Assembly: GCF_040054535.1 (NCBI RefSeq)
Contig: NC_090787.1
Coordinates: 20,157,001-20,221,000, forward strand
DNA length: 64,000 nt
From: Antennarius striatus
Taxonomy: Eukaryota; Chordata; Actinopteri; Lophiiformes; Antennariidae
Direction: 5' to 3'
Shown here: piece after piece, positions 19,185 to 34,100 of the stretch
Numbering within the stretch: the first letter of the stretch is position 1
How the letters are laid out: each line of letters opens with the position of its first letter
Translations under genes and position numbers: made by a program
Notes under the pieces: generated by a model
Seen by the model: only the letters and a program-made list of their open reading frames with translations
Databases searched by the model: none
What the model was told of the DNA's origin: nothing

Positions 19185-22100
19185 CTACATCTGCTGGGTG
19201 GAGTTCCCATTCCACGTGTTGTTGTCCTCCTCACTGTCCTCTTGAGTTTGGAATCTGCAAATTTTACCATCTTTCTTGAAGTCCTTGGGTCGCTTCTCTG
19301 CACTGTCCTTGGAGGGAGTTTCTCTGAGAAAATGAGAAAAATAGCAAAATACAAGGGTAATCAGTCATTTACCATTTAGCAATCAAGTCATGTTCTGTAC
19401 TAGCACGTTATTATCGTTTAAAGAGCACTGTCTGAAGTGATTTGAATACAGCTAGTCTTCAAGATACCAACATCGAACTGACAAACATAAGTAGATACGA
19501 ACACCTGCCTGCCGCCATGTCTGACTACTGTAGTTCCTCTTCCTCCCACAACCCCCGTCGAGCAGCACCGTTGTGGTTGTGCATCTCCAACACTCATCTC
19601 CCCCCATCTTGTTCCTGAATGTGAATCTGTGAGCACCTCAGCTCGTCAGGCTAACCCTAACCCAAACCCTCTTGGATACTTTCCTGTTTGTCATGGCTGA
19701 TAAGAGCAAAGGTAAAGCTAGTGGTATTTGTTTTTGAAAATAGACTTATAATCAACAACGATGAAACGACGATGTAAACCAAGGTATATCTGCATTTTAT
19801 TTCATTATGTGTTGGTTTATGTGCTGTAATTGTTTCTGATAAGTCTTACTGAATTGTACCTTCATATTTAAAGTACAGTAGTAATGATATTTAAATGTCA
19901 AATGGCAACTATAGTTTGAAATTTGATAAATAGCGACTAACAATGAAGCTTATAAATAGATAGATGGCCCCTTCACGAGCAGTTTTTAAAACCTAATTCA
20001 GGAAAAAGCCAAGAAATTATTGAAGAGGTTTCAGAATGTTGAGACTGTCGTTCACAGTTCCGTCTGGTCATGATCTGGTCTGAACCTGCTGTCGTTTACC
20101 TTTTTGACCACCGTGGGAGAATCTTTTGTTATTTTGACTGGTTTGTTGTGCAGATAAGTCTTGCTTTCATTGATCGAGTGTCTGAACTGCTTTTTTATTT
20201 ATTTGTGATGTGCGAGCAGTGATTTCTCTCACCTCTTTGCGTTGCTGAAGGCTGAACCGCTGTAAGAACTAGACTGTTGGGGGGGGTCTCTGGATGTCGC
20301 TCCACGAGGGGGTGGGGTTGCAAAAAGGAAAGAGCTGAGGAATCTCCAGACTGCCAGCAGGGGGTAAAGGAGTGTGCCCAGGAAAGTCCAGATCCCTCCC
20401 CCAGAGGACAGAGCCACTGCATTACTTGGTCTGCTAGAATGCTGAGGAGACAACATTCAGATACATTTGTGATGTTTAAAGATATTTATGAGCCATTTCA
20501 ACAGTTTTAGAAATACATGCAGTTGCTCCCCCTGTAATAAGGTCAACTGACTCCAACACTGTATGTAGAATGAATAAATGAAAAGGACATCCATCCGTTG
20601 GATGAATTTGCATTTTGACTAGTGGCAATGTGTTTAGCGACATGTCTTTGCATAAACCCTGGAATTTGAGTCCAGCTAATGGATAGACTTTGTAGGGCAC
20701 TGTTTCTGGGGTAGACCTGGTCTGACGGAGAGATGACATTCATCTCATCCTGGGGGGGTGCAGCTCTCATCTGCAAGTAATCACACCAACTGTTTTTTAT
20801 TTAGTTTCCAAACTCTGACAAGTCAGAGCTGATGTCAGGAGCAGAGGTGAGGGCCTACATGCATTTTTGTGCTTCCATTAAGTCAGTTTCCTGCTAGCAA
20901 TGACACTGAGGGGCCGTCTCCCAACAACCTAAAATTCATTAAATAAATTGATAAAATCTAATGTAAAAAAAAAAAATCGAAAAATCATAGAAATGTAGTG
21001 GAAATCAACTCGATCAATTCAGTCACTACAATAAGAAAAACAAATTTGGTCTATAGACATAAATACGATTGCAACTGTTGATTTAATTGAGGCTCATAGA
21101 TGTGAATTGCGTTTTTCAGCGGGGGGGTGGTTGGAGGTAGTAATATTTTATAGTAATGGGGGCTATATGAATTATTGGAACCTTGAGTCTCAGTCTGTCT
21201 CACTCATCCTAGAAAGCAACACACAGAATTCTTTGCTACAGTTTACTTACTTATTAATCACACTCTGGACCTGGTGCTGACATATGAAATTTAATTGATG
21301 AATTTAAAAAAAAAATTCAAATTTTTATTTGACCACCTTTGAATTAACACTTGAAGTTTTAATCCATCGACGTACTATGACAAGTAAACAATTTCATAAA
21401 TGATTTTGAACATAATAAAATGAATATTTGGTCGCAATATTACGGCATTTAGTTTTTCGCGGGTGGTCCTGGAACGCGTTAACAGCGAGTAACAAGGGAT
21501 CACTGTATACATGCAAGATGTAAAGATGTAAATGAGGCTACTTCTGAATGTTGGGTAACAAAGTTGATTGGGTGACAATTATCTTAAATGGGGAAAATAT
21601 GCAGGGGTGTCCAAATACAGTCCTCACCAGAAATTGCATTCTCTTTAAGTTACATGTTAAAGAAAAATTTTAAAAAGGCTTTTCTTCATTTTTAATTGTT
21701 TAGTCGTATTACTTGGGTTGATATCAAATATCCATTTATCCAAATATGTCATAAAATACACAGGCTTTCATAGGGTTGCTTGTAAAAATAAAACACATGT
21801 AGCTATACACAAGGTTAGTGTCATGATGTGAAACTGCCTCGGGGGTTACGTGGGATATCGACTGACTGCATGAACGTATGAAAGCTGGACTTTGGTCTAC
21901 TTACTGGTAGAAGCACTATGGAAGCACTGGGAGCAAGTTCCAGCTCCAGCAGAGTCTTGTTCAGGTCTTTACTGGTGAACTCCCGCCGAGGGAACATGGT
22001 GGCCAGGGAGAAGTTATTGTAACGGTTTCCCACCTCCTGAGAAAACACAAGCATAAAATATTGGGCAGTGAATCTTCATGAAGTAACATATGGGCTTATA

Positions 22101-25100
22101 CGGTATACTATAAAATGTTATATTATTTAACCCAAAGTGGTCAATTATAGCCCAAAGTCATGAGATTTCACACCTGTTTTACCACATTATGTACATTTCT
22201 TTGGGTTCTAGGCTGTATAATGCTACACCGACACCCTGGCTATAACACACTACACTGAACAGAGCAGGTTAACTTCATGAGGATCATTAGGCAAATAATG
22301 ATCAGCGTTATACTGCAGACCCTAACCAGAAAACACAGAATCATGTTTTCATAAATTAATTTAAGGGTTAGGTGCTCAAAGAGCAGTTACTACTGTGAAA
22401 AGATAATTTCCCCCTTAATTTAATATCCATTTGTTCCACTTTCAGCAGTAATACCACAAGAACCAAACTCTTGTAACAACTGCACATCAGGAGATCATCA
22501 ACATCAACAGTTGACTCTGTTGTTGGATGCACAAACTGGTCGAGCGTTCATTAAAATGTTTTCTTCTTCTTCTCCTATTGGATTACAATACCATGAGCAA
22601 AAGTTTACTGTAAACTAATCTGCGCTGATACACACCGCTGTCCCTACTGTAAAGAAATGTATACCTTTACAGACAATACACACTGGTGGCAGTGCTGTGT
22701 ATCTTCATTAGCATCGATTTACAGTCAATCAACAAACAGTGCTTGAAAAGTTAAAACCTCTGTAAAACAGCTAATTACAAGGATTACAGGCGTCATGCAT
22801 TCAGAGGAGATGACGCAGATTCAAACAAAAAAACTACAATTTTCATATGTCGAGATTAAAATTCAATAATGTGGTTTTAATTGGAATCAATGGGACCAAA
22901 CTGGACCAGAGAGTAATGAGTGTATCAAGTGAATATCTCAATACTGGTGAGATGTTAAGGAGACAAGAAACACGAGGATGTGGTACGGATAGAAAAAAGA
23001 ATCGGCAAAAGGATGATGAAGATAGAGCTGCCAGGCTAGGAAAGAGGAACTCCTAAAAAGAGGTTTTTGGATGTGCTACAAGTGGACATGTAGGTGTTGG
23101 GTGTGAGAGGAAGGTGGTCGGGACAGAATGAAATGTAGACAATGACCTTCAGTGTTAACCCCTACTGGGCTAAAAAAGAAGGCTGGCCCAGACACCTACT
23201 GTATCTTGGCCTGTTGAACTTGGCTGGTTGTGTGATTCACGATTTTGTGACATTATACTGATTTTTGTTAAATATCTTTTTTACTAAGTGATGAACAAGT
23301 ATTTAATGTGGAGTATTGGAAAAACTGAACAAATCGACATGTACAAATGCAGAGACTATATGGAAACACATTCAAACTAACCTGAACAACAAAATCCCGA
23401 GCCTCCTGCAGCCTGCTTTGAGAGGGGAACTGGTTGGTGAGGGATGAGCCATCGGGGAGGCGGAACTGTATCCTCGCTATGGTGCTAAACACAAAAACAT
23501 GAAACACAATTATTCTGGCCCTTCAGCCTTAAATTGAGCTCATTGAGATGTGATGTCATAGCAACCAAATAGGCAGTCATATTCATCTTGTGCTCATCTT
23601 GCAAAAGAAGTGAAAACTGTGTTGCTCTCTGACTCTTGCACTGCTCCAAGAAAGCTGCTTTTTCCCCCCGAATGGACCAGAACTGCTTCATCACATTGCC
23701 TTTGCTAAGCCACCTCACATTGTTGCGCATAAACGGCCACAGGTTTGTACAGTGCTCTCTGAAAAGCTGCATCAAGCAGTGTCAGGACATTATCTCTTAA
23801 TATTTCTGATTTTCTGCTTGCTGTTGAAGCTGACGTCGGGATTTGTTTGTTTTTCCACACGTCTCATCTTTCCGATTTCCCTCAAACAATGTCTCAACAA
23901 CAGCTTTTAAGCACTTCTTCACAACTGTCCCATCACTAAAAGATGTTTTATGTGGCCCTAAAATTCACGATACCTTTAGTGAACATTCGTTTGTGAGCCA
24001 CTACTCTCACTTCCAGGTGCGCTGACAGAGCAGGTAAGCTGGACTGAGTCGCGCTATTACCGTATTTACTCCAGTAGTCTATGGCCGTGTCAAAAAAAAA
24101 GCTCCAAGAAAATCTACTCATGAGTTTACAATCTGAGGTCGGAACGTGAATTTTGTTCACGTCGTCAACAAAATATTAATTTAGGATATTCAGCAAAGTT
24201 GATTTTCAAGAATGTCTTATATTAAATACAAAATTTAATTACTTTTTCCAATTTTCTTGCTTTGAAATAGAATGTGTACTGTCCCAAATGCATTTGTGTT
24301 CAATAAAGTAGAATTTATTTGATGAATTTTGACATTTACTCACCTTTTTAAAGACACTGCTATTATTTTGAGCATAACTATGTATAAATAAATACATAGA
24401 TCTAGCAAAGATCTTTTCATGAACAAGTGTGCACATACAAGATACTTGAGTTTTTGCTGGTGCGGCAAAAACACATTCAAGAACAATTACTGTAAGTACA
24501 ATATAATATAGATTAAAGATAAAAATATTTACAATGGGAAAAGGTTAAAATATATAAGTCGGGTAGATAAATAGGTGAACGAATACTTTCGACAATATAG
24601 TGTGGGTGTGTATACATGTAAATAATGAGTTAATGTATAAATCACATCTCTCTTTATTACCTTCTCTCCCTGAGCAATGTCTCCTTCCTGGCCTCCTGCT
24701 CTGCTTGTCTGGCCTGCTGCTGAGCGAGCTTGGCAGCCTTCTCCTCCCCCTGGGTTTGGGCATAACGTGCTGCTCTGTCAGCTCGGTCCTGCAGGACAGA
24801 AGGGACAGAAAATGTAACAAGGCAGTCAGACACTGCAGCATCCCGCGACATCCTTGAATTCAAAATTTTACCCCGACCTACTTTCCCTTCACGCAATCAC
24901 AAAAAAACGTTCATCTGGGTTTTAAAGTTTTGAAAGAAGTGAATGACGAAGTTACCGTATTTTCCGCACTATAAGGCGCACCTAAAAGCCTAGAATGTTC
25001 TCATAAACCCGTAGTGCGCCTTATAATCCCGTGTGTCTTATATATGGATTAATATTCATATTAATATTGGTTAAAAACATGATCGCTGTAAAAAAGCCGG

Positions 25101-28100
25101 CAGTCTGGCCGCCAGTCATACCGCACTCCCCCACCAGAGGAGCCCCTCACAAGGCACTCGGGCCCACGCCCCCTAACAACGGTAGTCAAGGGGCGTCACC
25201 GAAGTCCCGGCTCTGACTGAGCTGCTCTCAGACGGTAGAGCAGACTGTAGGAGCACTGGTGGTTACGAAGCAAAACATAAGGAACTTTCAACAATTCTAT
25301 TAATAAAGTTTGACTGACTGACTGATCGCAGTGTTTCTAACTATTTGGCGTCAGAAATAACCCACTTTAAACTGAATTGGTCTTAAAAATGCCATTGTTC
25401 TGTCATCTGGAATCTAGTGACGGTCCATTCTATTAGTCTGTGGAAACACACGGAGAAACTGGCATAAAGGTGAATGAAAGATTCTCAAAGCTGAACTTCC
25501 AGCCTTTTCTGAAATTTCATGAGCAGTCACTGCTAGACAAAGGTGTCTGGTGTGTTGCATTGATTTACAAATGTAGTTGATAGCTCTGGGGGGGCGGCGG
25601 AGGGGCGCGTTCAGGGTTGTGTTCCGTCTGCAGTGACGTGCGGTGAGATTCACGGCGGTGAGACACCGACGTTAAAGTCAGTTCTAGGAGTAAAACAGCG
25701 TCATATTTGCCAGTAAATTAGCAGCCTGACATTAAAAACTAGTTAAAAAATTGTTTAGGACACACAGCAGAAAATAGCTGCACCTCACCTCCGACTGGAC
25801 TACCGATCGATCGAAACAATATTTAATTAATAAACGAAGACGAACATCGGAGCTTAAATATCTGCTTCGAACTTCAGATCAGGAAATAATCCGCTCTGTT
25901 CCCACTGACTGCACTCGTAATGAATTTAACCAGTTTTTAATGTCAGGTTTTTTAATATGCGTGTTGACTTCGTTCTAAGATGGCAAAGTGATCAAGTGAT
26001 CAGGTTTCCTTGATGAGGCTCAGAATAGCTTATTGACATAACAATAGGGGCCATTCAAAGGTAGTCAGGAAGTCAGGAATGCAATCATGACTGCCTGAGC
26101 AGCGCGGCTCCATCTAGTGGACGGATTGCGTAACTACAGCCGCTGCAGTTTTTCAAATAATTTTTTTTTTTTTTAATTATGTGTGCCTTATAATCCAGTG
26201 CGCCTTATATATGAAATAAATTATAGAACAAATTATTGAGGGTGCGCCTTATAGTCCAGTGCGCCTTATTGTGCAGAAAAGACTGTCCTTTTTCATGCAT
26301 TTGTGCCCTTGCTATCATCTGTTATGCCAAGTACACGTTCACTGCCACTCATGGCCATCCATGCACTCATGCCACGTCAAAAATGTGTATAATTTGAATG
26401 CACTATAGGTCCAAGTGAATATCTGTGCCCAAACCTGAAGAAATTCCGTCAATGAGAATATGATGGACAAAGTGAGAAACACAATGTCTCTGATAATAGT
26501 TATCATTGGTGAGCATGCATTAAAAACCTAAGAAGAAAATATGAGCTTACCAAGGCGATCTGCTTCTTGACTCTCTCTCTGGCAGCCTTTTCTTCTGCTT
26601 TTTCTCTGTTGCGTTCCTCCAGAAGTCTCTTGGTCCTCTCCTCTTCTTGTTTTCTTTTAAAGTCCTGCATGTCCTTACCAGTTTTCCGACGTTCAATTTC
26701 CTTCTTGATTTTATTCTGAATCAAATGTAACAAACAAATGTATGTTAGTGATGTATTGGATTGCATTTCAATCTGAACACAATATGTTTTTGTAAAAACA
26801 AAAAATTGGACGCTGGAGGCAGAAGTAGTAAAGACAAGCTGGCAAAGTCAACTTATAGTATAACATTTATTAGAGTGTAAATATACGGGGCCTTTTGGAA
26901 AAACTAAACCCTCACACTGCTAAGTGTTCTACACATTTCCATTCCAGATGCTGAGACATTTTGCTACCAATTTTGTACTATTTACATTGTAGATTCTCAC
27001 AGGTGTCAAAACTACAAACACAAATGGAATAATGTAAATAAAATTGTGAAGTAACTCAAAACAGGCTTTGTTTTGTTTCTTAGGCTTGTTCCCTGAAATG
27101 GTTTTCCAACAGTCCTGAAGGAGTTCCTAGAGGTTAGAAATGTTGGACTGTTGTTTCTCTTTATTGATTGGCTCTAACAGTTGTGTAATGGCGCAGTCAA
27201 ACTGTGTAACCAACCTAACTTCTGCATAATACAATTGAAGGAGAAATAATCTACAAATGAACCTTGACAAGGCACAAACGTGAAGTGAAAATCAATTCAG
27301 GAAACCACCTCAAAGCTCATTTGGAGAAGGCTAAGGGCATACATTTCTAAAATTCCAACTGTGTTACTATGTGGTACTGAATATTGTGTAAAAAAAACAA
27401 TTAAAGGGGTCCTATTATGAAATACACTTTTTTCCCAGGTCTCTACACATACATAGAGGTCCTCCCTAACCACACCAACTCCCAGGATCTGGAAAACACA
27501 TGCTCCCTGTATCGACAACTAGCAGAAAATTGTGCTTCTGACCATAAGTCACTTCAGCTTGTATCTGGCTAACAAGTTAAAATCAAACATTGTCCAGATC
27601 ATCCTCCAGATGATTAATCGACAGCACACTGATAATCAGTAGCGCTGGTTAATCCTCGCTTGAAAAAAACGTATTTATCATTGGGAATGTTTCATAATTG
27701 ACCTCATACTAACACATTGTCCTTACCTCTTCCTCTCCCATCTTCTTTTGCTCTTGTTTCTCTTCCAGTTTCCTGTTCAACCTGACAGGATAGAATAACA
27801 AATTTACTTTGACAAAGATAAAAAAAATTAATTAACATCTATCATTCATTTTGTTAAAAACATCGTAATCATCTCATCTTCAGTCGCTTATTCGAAGCAT
27901 GGGTCACAGGTGTGACTGATAAAAACAAAATAAAAGTATACTAACAGCATAAAAGCTGGTATTTTGTAGCTTTTTTTTTTTTGATGTTGTAGGCTCTTCT
28001 TCTGTCTGACTGGCTCTTTTACCCTGCACAAAGAAACTTTCCAAAGACATTTGTTTTTTGTTCGTTTTGACTACCTGTATTTGAATGAAGATATATTTGA

Positions 28101-31100
28101 AGTGGATTCATATTAAAATTCACTAAGTGATAGGATTAGACAGTCTAATTTCATACAAAAGTTTATTTAAAAGTCTAAACTAAATATGTTTCTGAGTAGT
28201 TGATAACCTTAACCCTATGAGCAAACAACAAGCACAAGTGCAGAACTGGGGTTCCTATTTTGCAGCCTACTAGCTTATTTAAGACCGTGACAGGCTTTTG
28301 TCAAGATCCAGGTTTTGGACATACAGCCTATCTTTAATTTCAGTAGTCAGAATTTTGAACAGGTACAGTGTGGACAGCACAGTAAGACTCTGGGGTCATG
28401 CCCCAGTTTTACTGCTGTTGGGCAGCCAACACAGACTATGCTGTGTCAGTACACAATTAACTTGACACTTCTGTCATTATTTTGACCTTTTCAGCCTTGG
28501 AGAACAGCTTCTTTTTACTCAGGATCATGTTCTGATCAGACCAATGTCCAGATATTCACAGGAAACTAAACACATCAGTAAGTTGTGAAAATCTAATATC
28601 AAAAGGTAATTGAGAGAGCAAAGTTTATTTTTCTCCCTGAACATCAGGTGGAGAGAAAATGTATGTCTATTTCCATCTACGGTTAATTCCATTTTTTTTT
28701 TTTAAATTTTGCATTTTGAACGACTATATAATTGTGAACGAAACAGATTTCTTCAGTCTTAAGGAATGGTATGTTCGAATTCTTCAGACAAAAGCAGAGC
28801 AGACGCTTGACTTACTAGATCTCATGTAATTATAACTGACGACTGGACTAATAAGCATGAGCATCTCTTACCTTTCCATCTTAGTCTCCAGCTTTTCATC
28901 ACTCTGAGCATGTTGAGCAGAAGTATCTGATGATGCACTCTCTATGTTGGAGGGTGGTGCTATTTGAATGGAAACAGGAATCAACAAATTAAAACATTTT
29001 TGTAAAAACACTGTCACATATTTATGCACATTCATACATGGTCCCCTCATGGAATCTTGTTTAATTCAACCCAGTCCTGCAAATTTATAATGAATTGATC
29101 TATTCAAGATTCCCATTGTCATGTCTTAAAATGAAAAGTGAAATACAAAGAATAAAAGTTTACATTTAACACTGGAACCATTTTATTGTTTAAAATCCAA
29201 ATGTGTTTTCAAGTGATTACAACATATACCATGACCAGCCAATGCGTAGCAAATGTACAAACAATATTGTGACATCCATAAGTGGCATCAGGATATCATT
29301 TTATAACAGACCTGCTGTACACTGGCTCCTACAATATAAAGTGGAACCTTGTGCGATACACGTTCACTACCATACAGTACCCGTTTCCAGTACTGCCGTT
29401 GATTCTGTGGCTGCTGATTGATTAAAGCATGCTGGAGCAGATTCTGTGGTCATGTTGTCAAGTGGCCTGGTCTCCGCTAGAGGATTTGACTCTGATGACA
29501 CTGTCCCCCCCTGAATATGTTGTCCACGCATCTGTAATAAAGTAGGAGCAAAAGTTTATTTGCTTTTGAGGGCAGTAGTTCAAATATTGGAGAGTTGTCA
29601 CATCTAAGTTTGGGTTATGCATGGATAAACAGTGAACAGTGGTCCATATTGAAGAAAAACAAGGTACTGTAATTGAAAACAGTAAGATATACTCAATCAG
29701 TAATCCTACAAAATATGTAAAATGGACTACATAGTAAACACCAACCAACCAGAACATTATAACCACAGATAAATGAGGCTTTTAAGAATGATTATCTTTA
29801 AATCAATGAGATCTAGTGGAATCCATGTCTCAACAGATCAGGACTGTAATGGCAGCCAAAGAGGGACATGCAGAACATGAGGCAGGTGGTCATAATATTA
29901 TGGATGTTCGGTGTATACTTCTGGGTAAGTGAGGAAGTGATCCAGGTAAAATTTTCAATCAAATAAATCAATTAAATCTGCAAGCAGCACTAAACAGGCG
30001 CTCGCATCTAGTGCCGCTCTGGGCACTCAGTCAGTCACGGGCAGCATCTGCTTCGGTCAGCTATTCCATTAACATTGAATGTAAACGAACTGCTGTTTAA
30101 AGTCCAACACATAATTACTGTTGTATGAGGGAGGAGCTATCCATACCATTGTTAGCATGTTAATTAGTTCAAGTTATGAACATATCTCATCACCAATATG
30201 CTGTGATATTACTAACGAATCATAATATCACATATTCAATATTCAAGCTGACTGAAAAAAATCCCTAGGAAGGGTTTGTTAAAATACAACACTTGCACAT
30301 TGTTAACTGAGGACAAATCACAATGTTGGAAACCATGGAAACAGAAAACAACTGAAAAATGTTTAATCTATTTTCAATTTCCTTAATATTCTTCTTTTTT
30401 AGACCACTAAGAGGAGATACCCTTAGGTTTCATTGTACAACTGTGTGATGGCAAATTAAATTCATTCAACCTATTCTCAGAAACGAAAAAGAAACAAAGA
30501 ATTACACTTCATTTTAGGATAAACGTATGAATTTTCATAAAAAGAGCATTTTTTTGACTTATCTGCTGAAACAATCAGTAGAAGACACATATCCATAGTG
30601 ATCTCTTCCACTAATTATGTTGGGGTATAACAACAGTAATAAATAGACAAGAAGAATGCGATTCCTGTTTTTCAGAGTTTTTGGGAGTGCAAAGTGAACT
30701 GAACATTGATTGCTCAAATAGGATGAATGCAAGCCCCTTGGCATCTGAGTGCATATACAGTATCTTTAGATACTGTATATGCACTTGGTGCACACCTGTG
30801 CCTATATTTCACATAAAGGGTTGGGGAGACTAGCAAAATAATCATGATTTTTTTCATTAGAGGGTGTTGTGGAGAGCAAATTTAAATATTAAAGGAAAGT
30901 TTAGAAAAAGGAAACACTCGCCCAAACAAAGGTTTATGCAATCCATACCTGCTGAACTCTGTTGATTCGTTTCATCAGTTCTTCAGCAGACACACTGCCA
31001 GCAATGACCTCCAAAGGAATCCCATTCTCTCCAATAAAGAAACTTGAGGGTATGCACACCACTGGATCTTAGAGGGTGGGTGGGTTAAGGAAAAGGTACC

Positions 31101-34100
31101 AGCAACTGGCATTTATTAACACTGAGACTTTAAACTCAATCTGAGATACACAATCTGAGAGTAGCACTGTTAACTATCACCAAAGACTAACATTCTGATC
31201 AAGAGTAAGGCACATCCAGCATTCTCATTTAGATTTCAAAAATAACAGGTTAGCTGACATCTCATCATGAGGGCCATTCTTATTTTGTGCAGGTTTGATA
31301 TTTTATTTGATTATGCGGTTGTTTAATTAGTGACTTTTTGACTACTACTGTTAAATATGTACGCTCAAAAATTCACAATGATGTACACATATCAGGTGGA
31401 ACTCTATCAGGTGATACACAACTTTTTAGAGAATTTAAAACTCTGAGATAAATCACCTTTCTAACCCTGTAATAGTTGCAATCTATAGTGAACCAAGAGA
31501 ACATTGTCATTTAAACGACACCAAAGATACAGATCTGGGAGAACTGCACACATGCCTCACTGTGGGAGTGGAGGGTTGGGGGTGGGGGGAGAGACATCAC
31601 AAAATCATCAAAAGCCAGGTTCCACATATTGCACACATTTTGTAAATTCATCCATCCATCATCTACAGCTGATACGGATCCGGGTTGAGGAGTTGACAGT
31701 CTGAGCCCAGACTTCCCTCTGTCCGGACGCCTGCTATAGCCCTTCTGTGGAGGGATTCTCAGGCATTCCCAGGCCAGTCGTGAGGCATATTCTCTCCAGC
31801 ATGTCCTAGGCCTTCCCTCACCCTATCTGAGGAAACTTATTTTTTAGCACTTGTATCCAAGCCGTTGTCCTTTTAGTCACGACCCAAAGCTCATGACCAT
31901 GGGTGAAAGTAGGAACGTAGATTGACCGGCAAATCGAGACCTTTCGGCTGAGCTCCTTCATCACTACGAAACTCGCTCACTATCCAGTTTTATGTCCACT
32001 GGCTACTACCGTGGACTGTGGTACACTAACGCGTTCTGTCAAGGGTGTCCCTGCACTTAACCCAGGTCCCCACCAATACAACCCTACTGAGTCTGCTGAG
32101 GTCTGCCTGGACAGCAACAGCCTTTGAATTTGAGATGGCACAAGCAAATGTATGATAGAAGCGCTTTACTGAACATGGCCAAACCAGTGAAGTCAGCAAC
32201 ACTGAACAGGAGATTTAAGGTCAATGAGACCAAGCCTTTCTCTGGACAGCTCTCCTTATACCATTATCTGGACTTAAATGGCAGATTCACCACAACATGG
32301 GCCTGTCATTTCTTTAAAGTCAACTTAAGTCACTAGCATACAGCATTGCACTCCTTACACAACTGTCATACAATCTTTCACAAGGACTGGAAGGAGTTCT
32401 CTAAACATCTTGTTTTTTTAATAGTGGCTGCCTCACAGCCACCACCAGGAGTAAGGACATCCACTAAATAGCAGAATGAATCAACAACATCAAGCATTTG
32501 ACTGTCAAACATCAATGTTCACAGGATCTTTTGTTCAAAGGGCAGGATGTTCCACGGCACCTACTATATCTAAAGCGGAGATCATGGTAGTCTTTCCTTT
32601 AATGCCACTACATCTCTCATGTATTCATTGAGAACAGTCTGTAAAAATATGGAATTGCTACTCATGCCACTACGGCAGACACAATTTGGGTACTTCCCAG
32701 AGTCATTCAGAAAGTTTGGGTTTGGGCCACTGAACATCACTTTGGTCTTGTCCATGTTCACCTGCCTTGAGGGACCCCAACTTGAACACTGAACTCCTCA
32801 CTGAAAGAGTTGTTAACATGGAATTTGCTTCTGGCGTAAGCATACATAACAACTAACCATTCAGCCACCACAACACTTCAAGGGGAAGACGGTCAAAAAG
32901 CCCTCTCAAGATCCACAAAGATTAGGACAAGATTTTTATCTATACCAAGGTATTCCTCTTGTAGCTGGCAAACAACAAATATTGTGTCACTTGTATTTCT
33001 TCCGCTCACAAATCCAAACTGCATTAATCAAGTATTTCATGGGCAACTGTCTCAATAACTCTTGATGACTTTCAGAGAGTGTCCTGCAAGTTTGAGACCT
33101 CTATAAATGCCTCTCTCAGCAGCATCACCTTTTCCCTTATACAAGTTAACAAATACCAATCAGCTGGTATTTTTCCATCAGCTAGAATCAAGTTAGCAAG
33201 ACTACAAGTTTGCATGAGACTTCTGAGAAAGCTTTGAGCAGACCAAGTGATTTGCTAGCTATCATCTTAGCCAAGCTTACAGCTATTGAGGGTGTCACTT
33301 GCACAGGGGGGGCAGCAACAGGCTCAGCATTTAAGTCCTCTACAGACCATGGGAATTCTATGTTGAGGAGTTGTAGTGCTCTATCCATGCTTCCCATTAG
33401 CATCATCATTAACAGCAAGATAACCAAAGTCATTTACCACAGCAATTTCACCGACAATGCCTTGATTTTCTTTCCTCATCTGCTTGGCAATGAGAAAGAT
33501 GTCTGCCTCGACTTCCGCAACAATGCGAAACCTTTTTTCTTCAGCACATTTGGCTGAGGAGTGTGATCCACTGTAGTTGGAGCACACCCTCCAGTCCACA
33601 ACTCTATTCGGCCAATCCAGAGACACAGTCCCCAACCGCCATAAAATCTGACAGAAATGCATCAACCAAAACAATCGCTGCATATCCAGGGTCTTAAGGT
33701 ACTGGACTTAGAATGAATCTCATACACCCCTTAGGTGCCCTAACACCTACTGACTTCAGATACGTTGATGGACGAGTACACCTCTAAGACCTCAGGCTCC
33801 TGCTTTCTGCATGGAATAGTAGTGGGACTGAAGAGATCCATGAGATCCTGTCTTCCATGTGACCCCACAATGAGCTGGCATCTCAGCGGGGGTGCACCGC
33901 TCTTCTTTAGCATGGCCAGCTGGTCTAGGCTCCAGCAACACCCGTAACCCATACTTCAGCTATGCGGCTGAAGATGAGATGATTATAATCATCGCGTCTT
34001 CAAGAAAATGAATGCATTAAAACTAGCGGAAATCTAATTTCCTCCGGGATTAATAAAGTATCTATCTATCTATCTAATCAGTGGAAAATTGTATGAAATT

